Source of the DNA: Pseudomonadota bacterium
GTDB taxonomy: Bacteria; Pseudomonadota; Alphaproteobacteria; Acetobacterales; Acetobacteraceae
Length of the DNA stretch: 64,000 nt
Assembly: GCA_021845985.1 (NCBI GenBank)
Contig: JAJZES010000017.1
Location: forward strand, 62,001 to 126,000
Direction: 5' to 3'
In this document: piece after piece, positions 1-10,061 of the stretch
Position numbering within the stretch: position 1 is the first letter of the stretch
Layout of the letters: every line of letters begins with the position of its first letter
Program-made: the position numbers and the translations under genes
The notes under the pieces: generated by a model
What the model was told of the DNA's origin: nothing
Databases searched by the model: none
Seen by the model: only the letters and a program-made list of their open reading frames with translations

Positions 1-407
1 TCCGCCGGCCACCGCCGCCTCGAACGCCAGCGGCACGCCCTGACGTTCGGCCAGCGCCGCCAGTTCGGCGCCATGCACCGCGAGCAGCGCCTTGTTGGCG
101 GTCGCCACCGCCTTGCCGGCGGCAAGCGCCGCCAGCACCACGGCGCGCGCGGTGCCCTCGGCGCCGCCGATCGCCTCCACCACCACATCGGCGGCAGGGT
201 CGGCGGCGAGCGCCACCGCATCGTCGAACCAGCGCAGGCCGGAGAGCGAGATGCCGCGGTCGCGGCTGCGGTCGCGCGCGGCAACCGCGGTGACGGCGAT
301 CGGCCGGCCGGCGCGCGCGGCGATGATGTCGGCGTTCTGCCGCAGCAGGGTCAGCACGCCGGCGCCGACGGTACCGAGGCCGGCCAGGGCGACCGAAAGA
401 GGCCGGG

Positions 408-411
<4 letters not shown>
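1..411 (-). CDS. hom: Homoserine dehydrogenase, N-terminal part (cut by window edge)
   Basis: NAD(P)-dependent reduction of aspartate semialdehyde to homoserine, the branch point to threonine and methionine. The minus strand from 411 encodes about 137 residues opening with MTRPLSVALAGLGTVG, a Rossmann GLGTVG dinucleotide loop. Further on come an ADVVVEAIGG segment and TANKALLA, both typical of this family's NAD-binding domain. The catalytic and any ACT domain lie beyond the window. The ATG shares four bases with the stop of the upstream aminotransferase, so translation is probably coupled. Confidence 0.9.
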
Positions 412-1628
<1,217 letters not shown>

Positions 1629-1638
1629 GGGTTCTGTC

Positions 1639-2646
1639 TCAATTGGTCAGGCGGGCGGAGGCGCCGCCGCCTTGTGGCTCGGCGGCGAGGCGGACGGAGG
1701 AGGCCGGCACGCCAATGGTGGCGAGGTCGGCGGCGACGGCGCGCGCCCGGTCGAAGCCGAGCGGCAGGGCGCTGGTCTGCTGCGACGGATCGGCCCCGGG
1801 CGGCGCATCGCCATAGCCGGTGATGGCGACGACGCGGGCGCCACGGGTCTTGGCCAGTGCGGTCAGCACGATATGGCCGGCGGCCGGCAGGATGGCCGAG
1901 CCGGGCGGAAACGGGATGGCGACCGGTACGCCGGGCAGCAGCGGTGCCGGCGGCGGGGCGGGCGGCGGCACCGGCGGCAGCACCGGCGCGGTGACCGACG
2001 CCACGCTGACCCCGGCGATCTGCGGCGGCGCCGGTGGCGCCGCCGGCAGATCCGGCATGACGACATCGCCAGCCGTGGCGGCGGCCGGCGCCACGGCCAC
2101 TGGTGCCGGCGCCGATGGAGGCGGGGCGGATGGAGGCGGCGCCGATGGAGGCTGGGCGGATGGAGGCGGGGCGGATGGCGCCGCAACAGATGGTGAGGGG
2201 GCCGATGTTACCGAGGCCGGCGGTGCCGAGGCAGCGGCCAGCGAGGCGTTGCTTTGCGAGTCGTCCTCGGCCGCCGCCGGCGGCGCCGGCATCGCCTCGG
2301 GGTGCAGCACCGGCGGCGGCAGGGTCGGGATCGGCACCGTCTTGGCGGCATATTGCGCGCTGCCGCGATCGGCCAGCAGCGCCGCGGACATCGCCGTCAG
2401 CCCGGCCGAATCCGGCGCCGGCGGCTTGGCCGGAATGCTGGCGAGTTTCGGATAGGGCGCGTCGGCGTTCGGCGGCGGCGGCCGGGCGGCGGCGATCGGG
2501 CCACCCTCGGCCTGGTGCCACCAATCGACCGGGCTTGCCGATTGCGGCAGGGCGCAGCCGCCGAGCAGCAGTGCCAGCGCCGCGCAGCCCCGCCCTTGAA
2601 CCCGTACCGGCGCCCGGCTAACAGCAAGGCGGCTTGCTCGTCTCAT
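1639..2646 (-). CDS. Proline-rich lipoprotein with OmpA-like C-terminal domain
   Basis: About 335 residues. A basic N-terminus and hydrophobic core end in the lipobox LLGGC (C31), so it should be acylated and anchored to a membrane. The middle is low-complexity and rich in Pro, Ala and Ser, including PPSAP pentapeptides from a 15-base DNA repeat. The last 100 residues resemble an OmpA/peptidoglycan-binding domain: IPFPPGSAIL, then ITGYGDAPPG, then FDRARAVAADL. The start at 2646 was chosen because it sits just ahead of the signal sequence; an upstream extension to 2748 lacks such a feature. It probably spans from outer membrane to peptidoglycan. Confidence 0.72.
   Translation of the reverse strand: MRRASRLAVSRAPVRVQGRGCAALALLLGGCALPQSASPVDWWHQAEGGPIAAARPPPPNADAPYPKLASIPAKPPAPDSAGLTAMSAALLADRGSAQYAAKTVPIPTLPPPVLHPEAMPAPPAAAEDDSQSNASLAAASAPPASVTSAPSPSVAAPSAPPPSAQPPSAPPPSAPPPSAPAPVAVAPAAATAGDVVMPDLPAAPPAPPQIAGVSVASVTAPVLPPVPPPAPPPAPLLPGVPVAIPFPPGSAILPAAGHIVLTALAKTRGARVVAITGYGDAPPGADPSQQTSALPLGFDRARAVAADLATIGVPASSVRLAAEPQGGGASARLTN
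2114..2173. repeat. Four 15-bp tandem repeat units inside the lipoprotein gene
   Basis: Four near-identical units beginning GATGGAGGC lie end to end at 2114, 2129, 2144 and 2159. They encode PPSAP-type pentapeptides on the minus strand. Copy-number change would alter linker length without breaking the frame. Confidence 0.85.
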
Positions 2647-2747
2647 GTGTCGGGACCGCCCACTCCGGCTGCGCACGCCCCCTGGCCACGCGCGCCTCGC
2701 CTCGCCACATGTAGCAGCGCCGCTCAAGCGACGAAAGGACGCCCGCA

Positions 2748-4553
2748 ATGGCCGATGTCCAGAAGCCGGACGCCACCCAGTTCCGGCTACCTGATCCCGC
2801 CGGCATCGGACGATCGATGGCCGACATCGCCGAACGATCGCAGCGCATCGTCGGCGAATGGGTCAAGCGTCAGAGCGCCGAAGGCGGCTCCGGCGGCGCC
2901 GACCCGCTCAACATCGCCGGCGCCTTCATGGAGATGACCGCCAAGCTGATGTCCAATCCGGCGCGGCTGATGCAGGCGCAGATGGGATTCTGGCAGGACT
3001 ACATGTCGCTGTGGCAGAACACCGCGCGGCGGATGATGGGCATGGACAGCGCGCCGGTGATCCAGGCCGACGCCAAGGACCGCCGCTTCAAGGACGACGC
3101 CTGGAAGGAGAATGAGGTCTTCGACTTCATCAAGCAGTCCTATCTGCTCTCCGCCCGCTACATCCAGGATGTCGTCAAGCAGGCCGACGACCTCGACCCG
3201 CACACCGCGCAGAAGGTCGATTTCTACTCGCGGCAGTTCGTCGATGCGATGAGCCCGAGCAATTTCCTGTTCACCAACCCCGAAGTGCTGCGCAAAACCG
3301 CTGAAACCGGCGGTGACAATCTGCTGCGCGGGCTGAGCAATCTGCTCGCCGATCTGGAGCGCGGCAAAGGCCAGCTCCGCATCAAGATGACCGATACCGA
3401 CGCCTTCAGCGTCGGCGACAATATCGGCGTGACACCGGGCAAGGTGGTGTTTCAGAACGACCTGCTGCAGCTGATCCAGTACGCGCCGACCACCGACAAG
3501 GTGCTGAAACGGCCGCTGCTGATCATCCCGCCGTGGATCAACAAATTCTACATTCTCGACCTGCGGCCGAAAAACAGCCTGGTGCGATGGGCGGTTTCCC
3601 AGGGGCATACGGTGTTCATGGTGAGCTGGGTCAACCCGGACGAGCACCTGTCGGAAAAAGGCTTTGACGATTATCTGAAGGAGGGCGTGCTCGACAGCCT
3701 CAGCGCGATCGAGGCGGCGACCGGCGAGCACGAGATCAACGCCATCGGCTACTGCCTCGGCGGCACGCTGCTGTCGAGCGCGCTGGCCTGGATGGCGGCG
3801 CATGACGACACGCGCGTCAAGTCGGCGACGTTCTTCGTCACGCTGACCGATTTCCGCGAATCCGGCGAGCTCAACGTGTTCATCGACGAGGAGCAGATCA
3901 AACACCTCGAAGAGAAGATGAACCGGCGCGGCTTTCTCGAAGGCAGCGAGATGGCGACGACCTTCAATATGCTGCGCGCCAACGACCTGATCTGGTCGTT
4001 CGTGGTCAACAACTACCTGCTCGGCAACGATCCGTTCCCCTTCGACCTGCTCTACTGGAACAGCGATTCGACGCGCATGCCGGCGCGCATGCACAGTTTT
4101 TATCTGCGCAACATGTATCAGGAAAACCGGCTGGCTGAACCGGGCGGGATCACCCTGCTCGGCACGCCGATCGACCTGTCGCGCGTCACCGTGCCGGCCT
4201 ATTTTCTGTCAACCCGCGAGGACCATATCGCGCCGTGGCGTGCCACCTATCGCGGCACCCAGTTGCTGCACGGCAAAAACCGCTTCGTGCTCGCCGCCTC
4301 CGGCCATATCGCCGGCGTGGTCAATCCGCCGGAGGGCGGCAAATACAGCCACTGGATCAACCCCGACCTGCCGCCCGAGGCCGAGGCATGGTTCGCCGGC
4401 GCGACCGAGATCGCCGGCTCGTGGTGGCCCGACTGGCAACGCTGGATCACCGCGATCGACAAGCGGCAGGTCAAGGCGCGGGTGCCCGGCGAGGGCAAGC
4501 TGCCGGCGATCGAGGACGCGCCGGGCAGCTATGTGAAGGTGAAGGCGAACTGA
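2748..4553 (+). CDS. phaC: Class I poly(3-hydroxyalkanoate) synthase
   Basis: Polymerises (R)-3-hydroxyacyl-CoA into polyhydroxybutyrate granules in the cytoplasm. At 601 residues it matches class I PhaC length. The lipase-box variant GYCLGG gives the nucleophile C336, with D492 (STREDHIAPW) and H520 (AASGHIAGVVNPP) completing the triad. The N-terminal half carries the usual FWQDYMSLWQ region. An AAGGA-like ribosome site precedes the ATG. Transcribed away from the lipoprotein gene across a 101-base gap. No phaA, phaB or phasin gene is adjacent, so it appears to be a stand-alone synthase gene. Confidence 0.97.
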   Translation: MADVQKPDATQFRLPDPAGIGRSMADIAERSQRIVGEWVKRQSAEGGSGGADPLNIAGAFMEMTAKLMSNPARLMQAQMGFWQDYMSLWQNTARRMMGMDSAPVIQADAKDRRFKDDAWKENEVFDFIKQSYLLSARYIQDVVKQADDLDPHTAQKVDFYSRQFVDAMSPSNFLFTNPEVLRKTAETGGDNLLRGLSNLLADLERGKGQLRIKMTDTDAFSVGDNIGVTPGKVVFQNDLLQLIQYAPTTDKVLKRPLLIIPPWINKFYILDLRPKNSLVRWAVSQGHTVFMVSWVNPDEHLSEKGFDDYLKEGVLDSLSAIEAATGEHEINAIGYCLGGTLLSSALAWMAAHDDTRVKSATFFVTLTDFRESGELNVFIDEEQIKHLEEKMNRRGFLEGSEMATTFNMLRANDLIWSFVVNNYLLGNDPFPFDLLYWNSDSTRMPARMHSFYLRNMYQENRLAEPGGITLLGTPIDLSRVTVPAYFLSTREDHIAPWRATYRGTQLLHGKNRFVLAASGHIAGVVNPPEGGKYSHWINPDLPPEAEAWFAGATEIAGSWWPDWQRWITAIDKRQVKARVPGEGKLPAIEDAPGSYVKVKAN

Positions 4554-4555
4554 CA

Positions 4556-4580
4556 GCGGGCGGCCGGGTGGCCTGCCCGC
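4556..4580. terminator. Hairpin between convergent phaC and msrQ
   Basis: GCGGGC then GGCC (4556-4565) pair with GGCC and GCCCGC (4570-4580) around a GGGT loop, with one bulged T at 4574. It begins two bases after the phaC stop codon and lies between convergent genes, so it may terminate both. There is no U-run, which lowers confidence in intrinsic termination. Confidence 0.5.
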
Positions 4581-4604
4581 CCGGCCCGGCTGCGGCGGAG
4601 CGGC

Positions 4605-5459
4605 CTATGCCCGGCGCACCGCGCCGCGCGGCAGCCGCCGCCGGCCGCGCCAGCGGCGCAGCGCCGCCACCGCGACCAGCAACGCGCCGGCCAGCAGCAC
4701 CGCGACCGCCGGCCGCGGCCCCATCGACAGATCGAAATTGGTGTCGAGCACCAGCCGCGGATCGACGTGGTTGCGCACTGCATACCACCCCGCCTCGATC
4801 GCCGCGGCGAGCAGCCCGGCGCCGAGCACCAGCAGCGGCAGCGGCCACAGTTTCTGCTGGTGGCGCCGCTTCAGCGCCCGCCACAGCATCAGGAAGGCGA
4901 ACAGCCCGGCCAGGAACACCGCATCGGTCACGTCCGCCTTCGACTGGATGGCGTAATGCAGCAGCGCCAGCACGCCCAGCCCATAGGCGATGCGGTGCAA
5001 CTGCTTCCAGCGCACGCCGAGCCGCTTCTGCCAGCCATCGGTGGAGGTGATGGCCAGCGCCAGCAGCCCGAGCAGGGTGACGAAGCCGATGGTCAGATAG
5101 AAGCGCAGCACGATCTCGCTCGCCACCTTGACCAGATTCCATTTCTGGTCGAGGGCGTACAGCACCAGATGCGCGGTCGCGTAGCACGCCGCGGTGACCC
5201 CCAGCATGCGCCGCACGACGACCACGCGCGGCCAGTCGAGCAGCGCCCGCGCCGGCGTCACCGCCAGCGACAGCAGCAGGAAGCGCACCGCCAGCAACCC
5301 GGTATCGTGGATCGCCTCGGTGATCGGGCGCGGGCCGAGCGCATGCATCCACCAACTCAGCAGCAGCGCCCCGGCATTGCTCAGTGCAACCAGCAGCACC
5401 ACCGATTTCAGCCAGGAAAACCGCCCGGCCGGATCGCGCACCAGTCCCGTCACCCGCAT
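4605..5459 (-). CDS. msrQ: MsrQ/YedZ haem-binding membrane subunit
   Basis: Inner-membrane b-type haem protein of the ferric-reductase-like family that passes quinone electrons to the periplasmic molybdoprotein MsrP, which repairs methionine sulfoxide. The 284-residue protein has about six hydrophobic spans. Histidines sit in the expected helices: WWMHALG, ATAHLVLYALDQKW, and LHRIAYGLGVLALLHY. The N-terminus VRDPAGRFSWLK is also typical. No msrP gene is visible within the window, although the two are usually adjacent, so the partner must be elsewhere or be different. Confidence 0.88.
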   Translation of the reverse strand: MRVTGLVRDPAGRFSWLKSVVLLVALSNAGALLLSWWMHALGPRPITEAIHDTGLLAVRFLLLSLAVTPARALLDWPRVVVVRRMLGVTAACYATAHLVLYALDQKWNLVKVASEIVLRFYLTIGFVTLLGLLALAITSTDGWQKRLGVRWKQLHRIAYGLGVLALLHYAIQSKADVTDAVFLAGLFAFLMLWRALKRRHQQKLWPLPLLVLGAGLLAAAIEAGWYAVRNHVDPRLVLDTNFDLSMGPRPAVAVLLAGALLVAVAALRRWRGRRRLPRGAVRRA

Positions 5460-5533
5460 CTCTGCCTCCGCACGCTCTGACGCAGGGACTCTGCCGCGCC
5501 GCCTCCGTTACGCCGCGACCGCCGAAACGGACG

Positions 5534-6178
5534 TCAGTGCCGGGCCATATCGCGAAACTCAGCGGCCAGCGCCGCCGCCTGCAGCGCCACGGGCCAGCGC
5601 ACCGGGGCATCGACCGCGGCGGCGAGCAGCGCCCGATACTCCTCGCGGGGGATTTCCAGCGCGCCGAACTGCGCCAGATGCGCGGTGACGAACTGCGTGT
5701 CGAGCAGCCGGAACCCGGCCAGCCGCAGCCGTGCGACGAGATGCGCCAGCGCCGCCTTGCTGGCATCGCGCGACCGGCTGAACATGCTCTCGCCGAAAAA
5801 CACCCCGCCGAGCACCACGCCATACAGGCCGCCGACCAGCGCCTCGCCCTGCCACGCCTCGACCGAATGGGCATGGCCGAGCCGGTGCAACTCGACGAAC
5901 AGGCGCTCGATCTCGTCGTTGATCCAGGTATCCTCCCGCCCCGGCGCCGCCGCGGCGCAGCCGGCGATGACGCCCGAAAAATCGGCGTCGGCGGTGACGG
6001 TGAAGGTGTCGGCCAGCAGCGTGCGCAGCAGCCGCCGCGGCAGGTGGAAGCCGCCGAGCGGCAGCACCCCGCGCTGTTCCGGGTCGAGCCAGTACAGCCG
6101 GTTGCCGCGTCGCGTCTCCGCCATCGGAAACAGCCCGGCGCGATAGGCCCGCAGCATCAGGTCGGGCGTGATTTCCAT
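5534..6178 (-). CDS. aat: Leucyl/phenylalanyl-tRNA--protein transferase
   Basis: Transfers Leu or Phe from tRNA to N-terminal Lys/Arg of proteins, marking them for ClpS/ClpAP degradation. The 214-residue protein opens with [19 protein letters not shown], the family start. Downstream are [47 protein letters not shown] and [16 protein letters not shown], all strong Aat signatures. An upstream in-frame ATG at 6232 would add 18 residues with no family match, so the start at 6178 is preferred. It follows tyrS on the same strand. Confidence 0.95.
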   Translation of the reverse strand: MEITPDLMLRAYRAGLFPMAETRRGNRLYWLDPEQRGVLPLGGFHLPRRLLRTLLADTFTVTADADFSGVIAGCAAAAPGREDTWINDEIERLFVELHRLGHAHSVEAWQGEALVGGLYGVVLGGVFFGESMFSRSRDASKAALAHLVARLRLAGFRLLDTQFVTAHLAQFGALEIPREEYRALLAAAVDAPVRWPVALQAAALAAEFRDMARH

Positions 6179-6231
6179 CGAACGGCGCGACACGCGCGGA
6201 GTGTGCCCGATGCCGCGCCGCGGGGGAAGCA

Positions 6232-7470
6232 TTACACGGGGCGCACCAGCCGGTGCTGCTTGCGCCCGGCCGAGAGTTTGATCGCGCCGTCGCGCAGGTC
6301 GGCGGCGCCGATCACCTGCCCCTCATCGGCCAGCGGCACGTCGTTGAGCCGCGCCCCGCCGCCGCGGATCAGCCGCCGCGCCTCGCCGTTGGAGGCCGCC
6401 AGCCCGGCCTCGGTGAACAGGCGGAAGGCCGGGATGCCGGCATCGAGGTCGCTGCGCGGCACGCCAATGCCGGGCAGCGTCGCGGCCGCCGCGCCCTGCT
6501 CGAAGGTGCTGCGGGCGGTCGCCGCGGCCGCGGCGGCGGCGGCGGCGCCGTGGGCGAGCGCGGTCGCCTCGGTGGCCAGGATCTTCTTCGCCTCGTTGAT
6601 CTCGGCGCCGCCCAGCGCCTCCAGCCGCGCCGTCTCGTCGAGCGGCAGATCGGTGAACAGGCGCAGGAAGCGGCCGACATCGGCGTCCTCCGTGTTGCGC
6701 CAGAACTGCCAATAGTCATAGGGCGCCAGCCGGTCGGCGGTGAGCCAGACGGCGCCCTGCGCGGTCTTGCCCATCTTGGCGCCGGAGGCGGTGGTGATCA
6801 GCTTCGTGGTCAGGCCATAGACGGTGGCGGCGTCGGTGCGCCGCACCAGTTCGATGCCAGAGACGATGTTGCCCCACTGGTCCGAGCCGCCCATCTGCAG
6901 GGTCACCCCGTGGCGGCGGAACAGCTCGCGGAAATCGTAGGATTGCAGGATCATGTAGTTGAATTCGAGGAAGGTGAGCGGCTGCTCGCGCTCCAGCCGC
7001 AGCTTCACCGAATCGAAGGTCAGCATGCGGTTGATGGTGAAATGCGTGCCGACCTCGCGCAGCAACGGGATATAGCCGAGCGGGTCGAGCCAGTCGGCGT
7101 TGTCGGCGACCATCGCCGCGTCCGGCCCGAAGCGCAGGAAGGGGGCGAAGACGCGGGCGATGCCGGCCATGTTGGCGGCGATCTGCGCGTCGGACAGAAG
7201 CTGGCGCGATTCGTCCTTGCCGGAGGGGTCGCCGATGCGCGTGGTGCCCCCGCCCATCAGCACCACCGGGCGATGGCCGTGGCGCTGCATCAGCCGCAGC
7301 AGCATGATCTGCACCAGACTGCCGACATGCAGGCTGTCGGCGGTGCAGTCAAAGCCGATATAGCCGCGCACCGGCCCGGCGGCGAATGCGGCGTCGAGCC
7401 CCGCGGGGTCGGTGCACTGATGGACGAAGCCGCGCGCGGTGGCTTCGGCGAGGAAATCGCTGTTGGGCAT
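6232..7470 (-). CDS. tyrS: Tyrosyl-tRNA synthetase
   Basis: Class I aminoacyl-tRNA synthetase charging tRNA-Tyr. It has 412 residues, the normal length. The HIGH-like motif appears as LHVGSL after [22 protein letters not shown] is the tyrosine-binding signature, and the KMSKS loop is the KMGKT variant. The C-terminal S4-like RNA-binding domain is visible as [18 protein letters not shown] at 7470 fits known TyrS N-termini better than one six codons upstream. A run of about nine alanines near residue 330 reflects a GC-rich linker. It is transcribed divergently from anmK. Confidence 0.96.
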   Translation of the reverse strand: MPNSDFLAEATARGFVHQCTDPAGLDAAFAAGPVRGYIGFDCTADSLHVGSLVQIMLLRLMQRHGHRPVVLMGGGTTRIGDPSGKDESRQLLSDAQIAANMAGIARVFAPFLRFGPDAAMVADNADWLDPLGYIPLLREVGTHFTINRMLTFDSVKLRLEREQPLTFLEFNYMILQSYDFRELFRRHGVTLQMGGSDQWGNIVSGIELVRRTDAATVYGLTTKLITTASGAKMGKTAQGAVWLTADRLAPYDYWQFWRNTEDADVGRFLRLFTDLPLDETARLEALGGAEINEAKKILATEATALAHGAAAAAAAAATARSTFEQGAAAATLPGIGVPRSDLDAGIPAFRLFTEAGLAASNGEARRLIRGGGARLNDVPLADEGQVIGAADLRDGAIKLSAGRKQHRLVRPV

Positions 7471-7524
7471 GGCGGGGTCCCGTGGCATCGCCGGCGGGGT
7501 TAGCACGGCGGAGGGAGCAGAAGA

Positions 7525-8589
7525 ATGCTGCGCGCGATCGGGCTGATGAGCGGCACCTCGCTCGACGGGGTGGATGCGGCGCTGGTGGAAACCGACGGTG
7601 CGGAGGTCGGGCGGCTCGGCCCGGCGCTGACGCTGCCCTATGACGACGGCTTGCGCGCCGAGCTGCGGCATCTGCTCGATCTGGCGCCGGGGCTGGCGCC
7701 CGATGATGCGCGGGTGGCCGAGGCCGCCGAGCGGCTGACGCGGGTGCATGCGCAGGCGGTGGCGGCGCTGGGCGTGGCGGCAGACATCGTCGGCTTCCAT
7801 GGCCAGACCATCCTGCACCGCCCGGCCGAGCGGCGCACCTGGCAGATTGGCGATGCGGCCCTGCTGGCGCGGCTGACCTTGCTGCCGGTGGCGCATGATT
7901 TCCGCGCCGCCGACGTGGCTTCCGGCGGCGAGGGCGCACCGCTGGCGCCGGTGTTCCATGCCGCGCTGGCGGCCGGGCTGGAACGGCCGCTCGCCGTGCT
8001 GAACATCGGCGGCGTCGCCAATCTGACCTGGCTCGGCGCCGACGGGACGCTGCTGGCCTGCGACACCGGGCCGGGCAACGGGCCGCTCGACGACTGGGTG
8101 CAGCGTCACAGCGGCGCCGCGTTCGACCGCGACGGGGCGCTGGCCGGTGCCGGGCGGGAAGATGCGGCGGTCCTCGGCCGGCTGCTGGCCGAGCCATATT
8201 TTGCCCGGCCGATGCCGAAATCGCTGGACCGGCTGGACTTCGCCCGCGCCCTGGCGGCGAGCGGCCTTGCCGCGCTGTCGGCGGCGGACGGGGCGGCAAC
8301 GCTGGTCGCCTTCATCGCCGAGGCGGTGGCGCGGACGACGCTGCCGGCGGCGCCGCGGCGCTGGCTGGTGACCGGCGGCGGGCGGCACAATCCGGCGATC
8401 ATGGCGGCGCTGCGCCGGCGCCTCGGCACGGTCGAGCCGGTGGAGGCGGCGGGCTGGGACGGCGATGCGCTGGAAGCGCAATGCTTCGCGGTGCTGGCGG
8501 TGCGGGTGCGGCGCGGCCTGCCGCTCAGCTTTCCGGGCACCACCGGCGTTGCCGCGCCGCTGACCGGGGGGCGGATCGCGGTGCCATAA
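7525..8589 (+). CDS. anmK: Anhydro-N-acetylmuramic acid kinase
   Basis: Phosphorylates and hydrates 1,6-anhydro-MurNAc during peptidoglycan recycling, giving MurNAc-6-phosphate. The 354-residue protein starts [15 protein letters not shown], the family ATP-binding loop. It also has [22 protein letters not shown] and [13 protein letters not shown], and ends with the [12 protein letters not shown] segment. It diverges from tyrS with a 54-base gap; the tyrS-anmK divergent pair is common in alphaproteobacteria. Confidence 0.96.
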   Translation: MLRAIGLMSGTSLDGVDAALVETDGAEVGRLGPALTLPYDDGLRAELRHLLDLAPGLAPDDARVAEAAERLTRVHAQAVAALGVAADIVGFHGQTILHRPAERRTWQIGDAALLARLTLLPVAHDFRAADVASGGEGAPLAPVFHAALAAGLERPLAVLNIGGVANLTWLGADGTLLACDTGPGNGPLDDWVQRHSGAAFDRDGALAGAGREDAAVLGRLLAEPYFARPMPKSLDRLDFARALAASGLAALSAADGAATLVAFIAEAVARTTLPAAPRRWLVTGGGRHNPAIMAALRRRLGTVEPVEAAGWDGDALEAQCFAVLAVRVRRGLPLSFPGTTGVAAPLTGGRIAVP

Positions 8590-8657
8590 TTGCGCGCCAG
8601 CGCCCTGCGCCGACCTCGCCGGGGCATGCATGGGGCGCGGCGTTGCGCCGCCGAGGG

Positions 8658-9095
8658 TCAGTTGGCCGGCGGCAGCGCGGCGGGATATGGCACAACGATG
8701 ATGTTTTTGCCGTCGATGCCCGCCTTGCGCAGCATCTCGATAAAATCCTTCGGCTCCACCCCGCTCCGCTGCGAGAATGACACCTGCTTCTGGTAGCCGT
8801 GGATTTGCTGTGACAGGTCGGCAATCGCCGTGTTGACCTGGTCAACTTTGCCGCCGAACGTGGCCAGCGTGACGTTCAACGCGCCGATCTGCCGAGTAAA
8901 GTCCAGCTCAGCCTGCTTGATGTTGACCGCATTGTCTTTGTCCGACCCCTGCAGGGTCGCAAGCGAGGTGCGCATGGCGCTGACATCATCGCGCAGCCCG
9001 GCGCTGGTCCAGGAGGCGAGCGCCCAGAACGCCCCGACGCCCACCGCCAGAATGGCTGCCGCCGAAGTGACGAGTTGCCCCACGGTCACCACCAC
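8658..9095 (-). CDS. Hypothetical membrane-anchored coiled-coil protein
   Basis: A 145-residue protein of no recognised family. One N-terminal hydrophobic segment (about residues 5-32) is followed by a heptad-like region (about 35-110, with repeated TLATLQGSD- and LSQQIHG-type patterns) and a short soluble tail. It was probably anchored in the inner membrane with the coiled coil outside. The start is one of three consecutive GTG codons because an in-frame TAG lies 13 codons upstream. It reads opposite to anmK and converges with it. Confidence 0.5.
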   Translation of the reverse strand: MVVTVGQLVTSAAAILAVGVGAFWALASWTSAGLRDDVSAMRTSLATLQGSDKDNAVNIKQAELDFTRQIGALNVTLATFGGKVDQVNTAIADLSQQIHGYQKQVSFSQRSGVEPKDFIEMLRKAGIDGKNIIVVPYPAALPPAN

Positions 9096-9246
9096 CTGTG
9101 TCTTGCCGTTTTCCCCACCTGCGGAGAAGATCTAGGGGCGCGCGGCGACAGCAGCAACAATTATGCAGCGCGCGGCAGCGGGGCCGGTTTCATCTGCCCG
9201 GACGCCAACGCCAACGCCACCGTGGCGTGGTATCGCCGACTGTCGC

Positions 9247-9579
9247 TCACGCGGTATGGAAAACTTCTGTCATCGGCGCCCACCACTCGCCCTCGGCGCA
9301 GCTTTGCAGTTTCTCCTGGCACGGGTCGGTGAGCGCCCACCAGCGGCGGGTTTCCGGGTCTGCCGCCATGCGCGCCGCATCGGCCGCCCAGTCGTCGCCG
9401 TGGTAGTCCCACACCGCGAACAGCAGCATCTCCGGCCGACGCAGGAAGATGGAATAGTTGCGGATGTTGCAGCCGGCGATGGTCGCCAGCACCGACGGCC
9501 AGACCGCCTGATGCAACCGCAGATATTCCGCCTCTGTTTCCGGCCGCAGCCGGACCACGCGCGCCATGCGCTGCATCAT
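9247..9579 (-). CDS. L-rhamnose mutarotase family protein
   Basis: A 110-residue dimeric alpha/beta-barrel-like protein of the RhaM family, which interconverts anomers of L-rhamnose and related sugars. Supporting segments are EAEYLRLHQAVWPSVL, NIRNYSIFL, YHGDDWAADAARMAADPETRRWW and DPCQEKL. No other rhamnose catabolic gene is nearby, so the sugar is uncertain. ATG ATG at 9579/9576 follow a GGAG site that is itself duplicated in the preceding repeat. Confidence 0.82.
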   Translation of the reverse strand: MMQRMARVVRLRPETEAEYLRLHQAVWPSVLATIAGCNIRNYSIFLRRPEMLLFAVWDYHGDDWAADAARMAADPETRRWWALTDPCQEKLQSCAEGEWWAPMTEVFHTA

Positions 9580-9580
9580 C

Positions 9581-9610
9581 GTCGCTCCAGGCTGCGTCGC
9601 TCCAGGCTGC
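9581..9610. repeat. Perfect 15-bp tandem duplication at the RhaM-like start
   Basis: GTCGCTCCAGGCTGC occurs twice without mismatch, one base upstream of the mutarotase ATG. On the coding strand each copy contains CTGGAGCGAC, so the ribosome-binding GGAG is duplicated. Confidence 0.9.
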
Positions 9611-9702
9611 GGCCGGCGGGGCATGCCGCCGCGGCCCTGCACGCAGGGAGCGATCATCGGCGATTGCGCCGCCGCCGGCAACCTCGTCGCCGGCATGCCG
9701 GA

Positions 9703-9942
9703 TCACGCCTGAAAGCCGGCGGCCGGCACCTCCGCCGCCGCCAGGCGCAGCACCGCGGCGAGCAGCCGCAGCGCCTCCGGGCCACCGCGATCGGCCAGCA
9801 CGCCGCCCTCGATCTCGCCGGCCAGCAGTTCCGCCTGATGGGCGAAGCTGCGCGCCGCACGCCGCATCGCCTCCTGCGCCAGCGTGAGCTGCAGCGTGTC
9901 CGGCAAGGAGTCCCAATCGGTCGCAGCCAAGTCGGGGATCAT
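9703..9942 (-). CDS. Small hypothetical protein
   Basis: A 79-residue acidic, largely helical protein beginning MIPDLAATDWDSLPDTLQL. It has no recognised domain. An AGGGG-like ribosome site lies immediately before the ATG, and codon use resembles neighbouring genes. It lies on the same strand between aroK-aroB (upstream, 119-base gap) and the mutarotase gene. The reading frame remains open upstream inside aroK-aroB, so only the position of the RBS and the composition argue for this start. Confidence 0.5.
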   Translation of the reverse strand: MIPDLAATDWDSLPDTLQLTLAQEAMRRAARSFAHQAELLAGEIEGGVLADRGGPEALRLLAAVLRLAAAEVPAAGFQA

Positions 9943-10061
9943 CCCCTCGCCCCTGGTCCGGCCGTTTTGGCGTGGCGCCGCGGAGAGATGCGCGCGGCGA
10001 GTCGGGTGAGCATGGCGGCGGCGGGTTAACCGGCGGCGAAGACGGCGCCGGGCGGGTGTCG

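Noticed and set aside
6232-8631. 799-residue open frame containing tyrS
   Set aside because: Only the last 412 codons match TyrS; the rest is antisense to anmK, which has strong family motifs.
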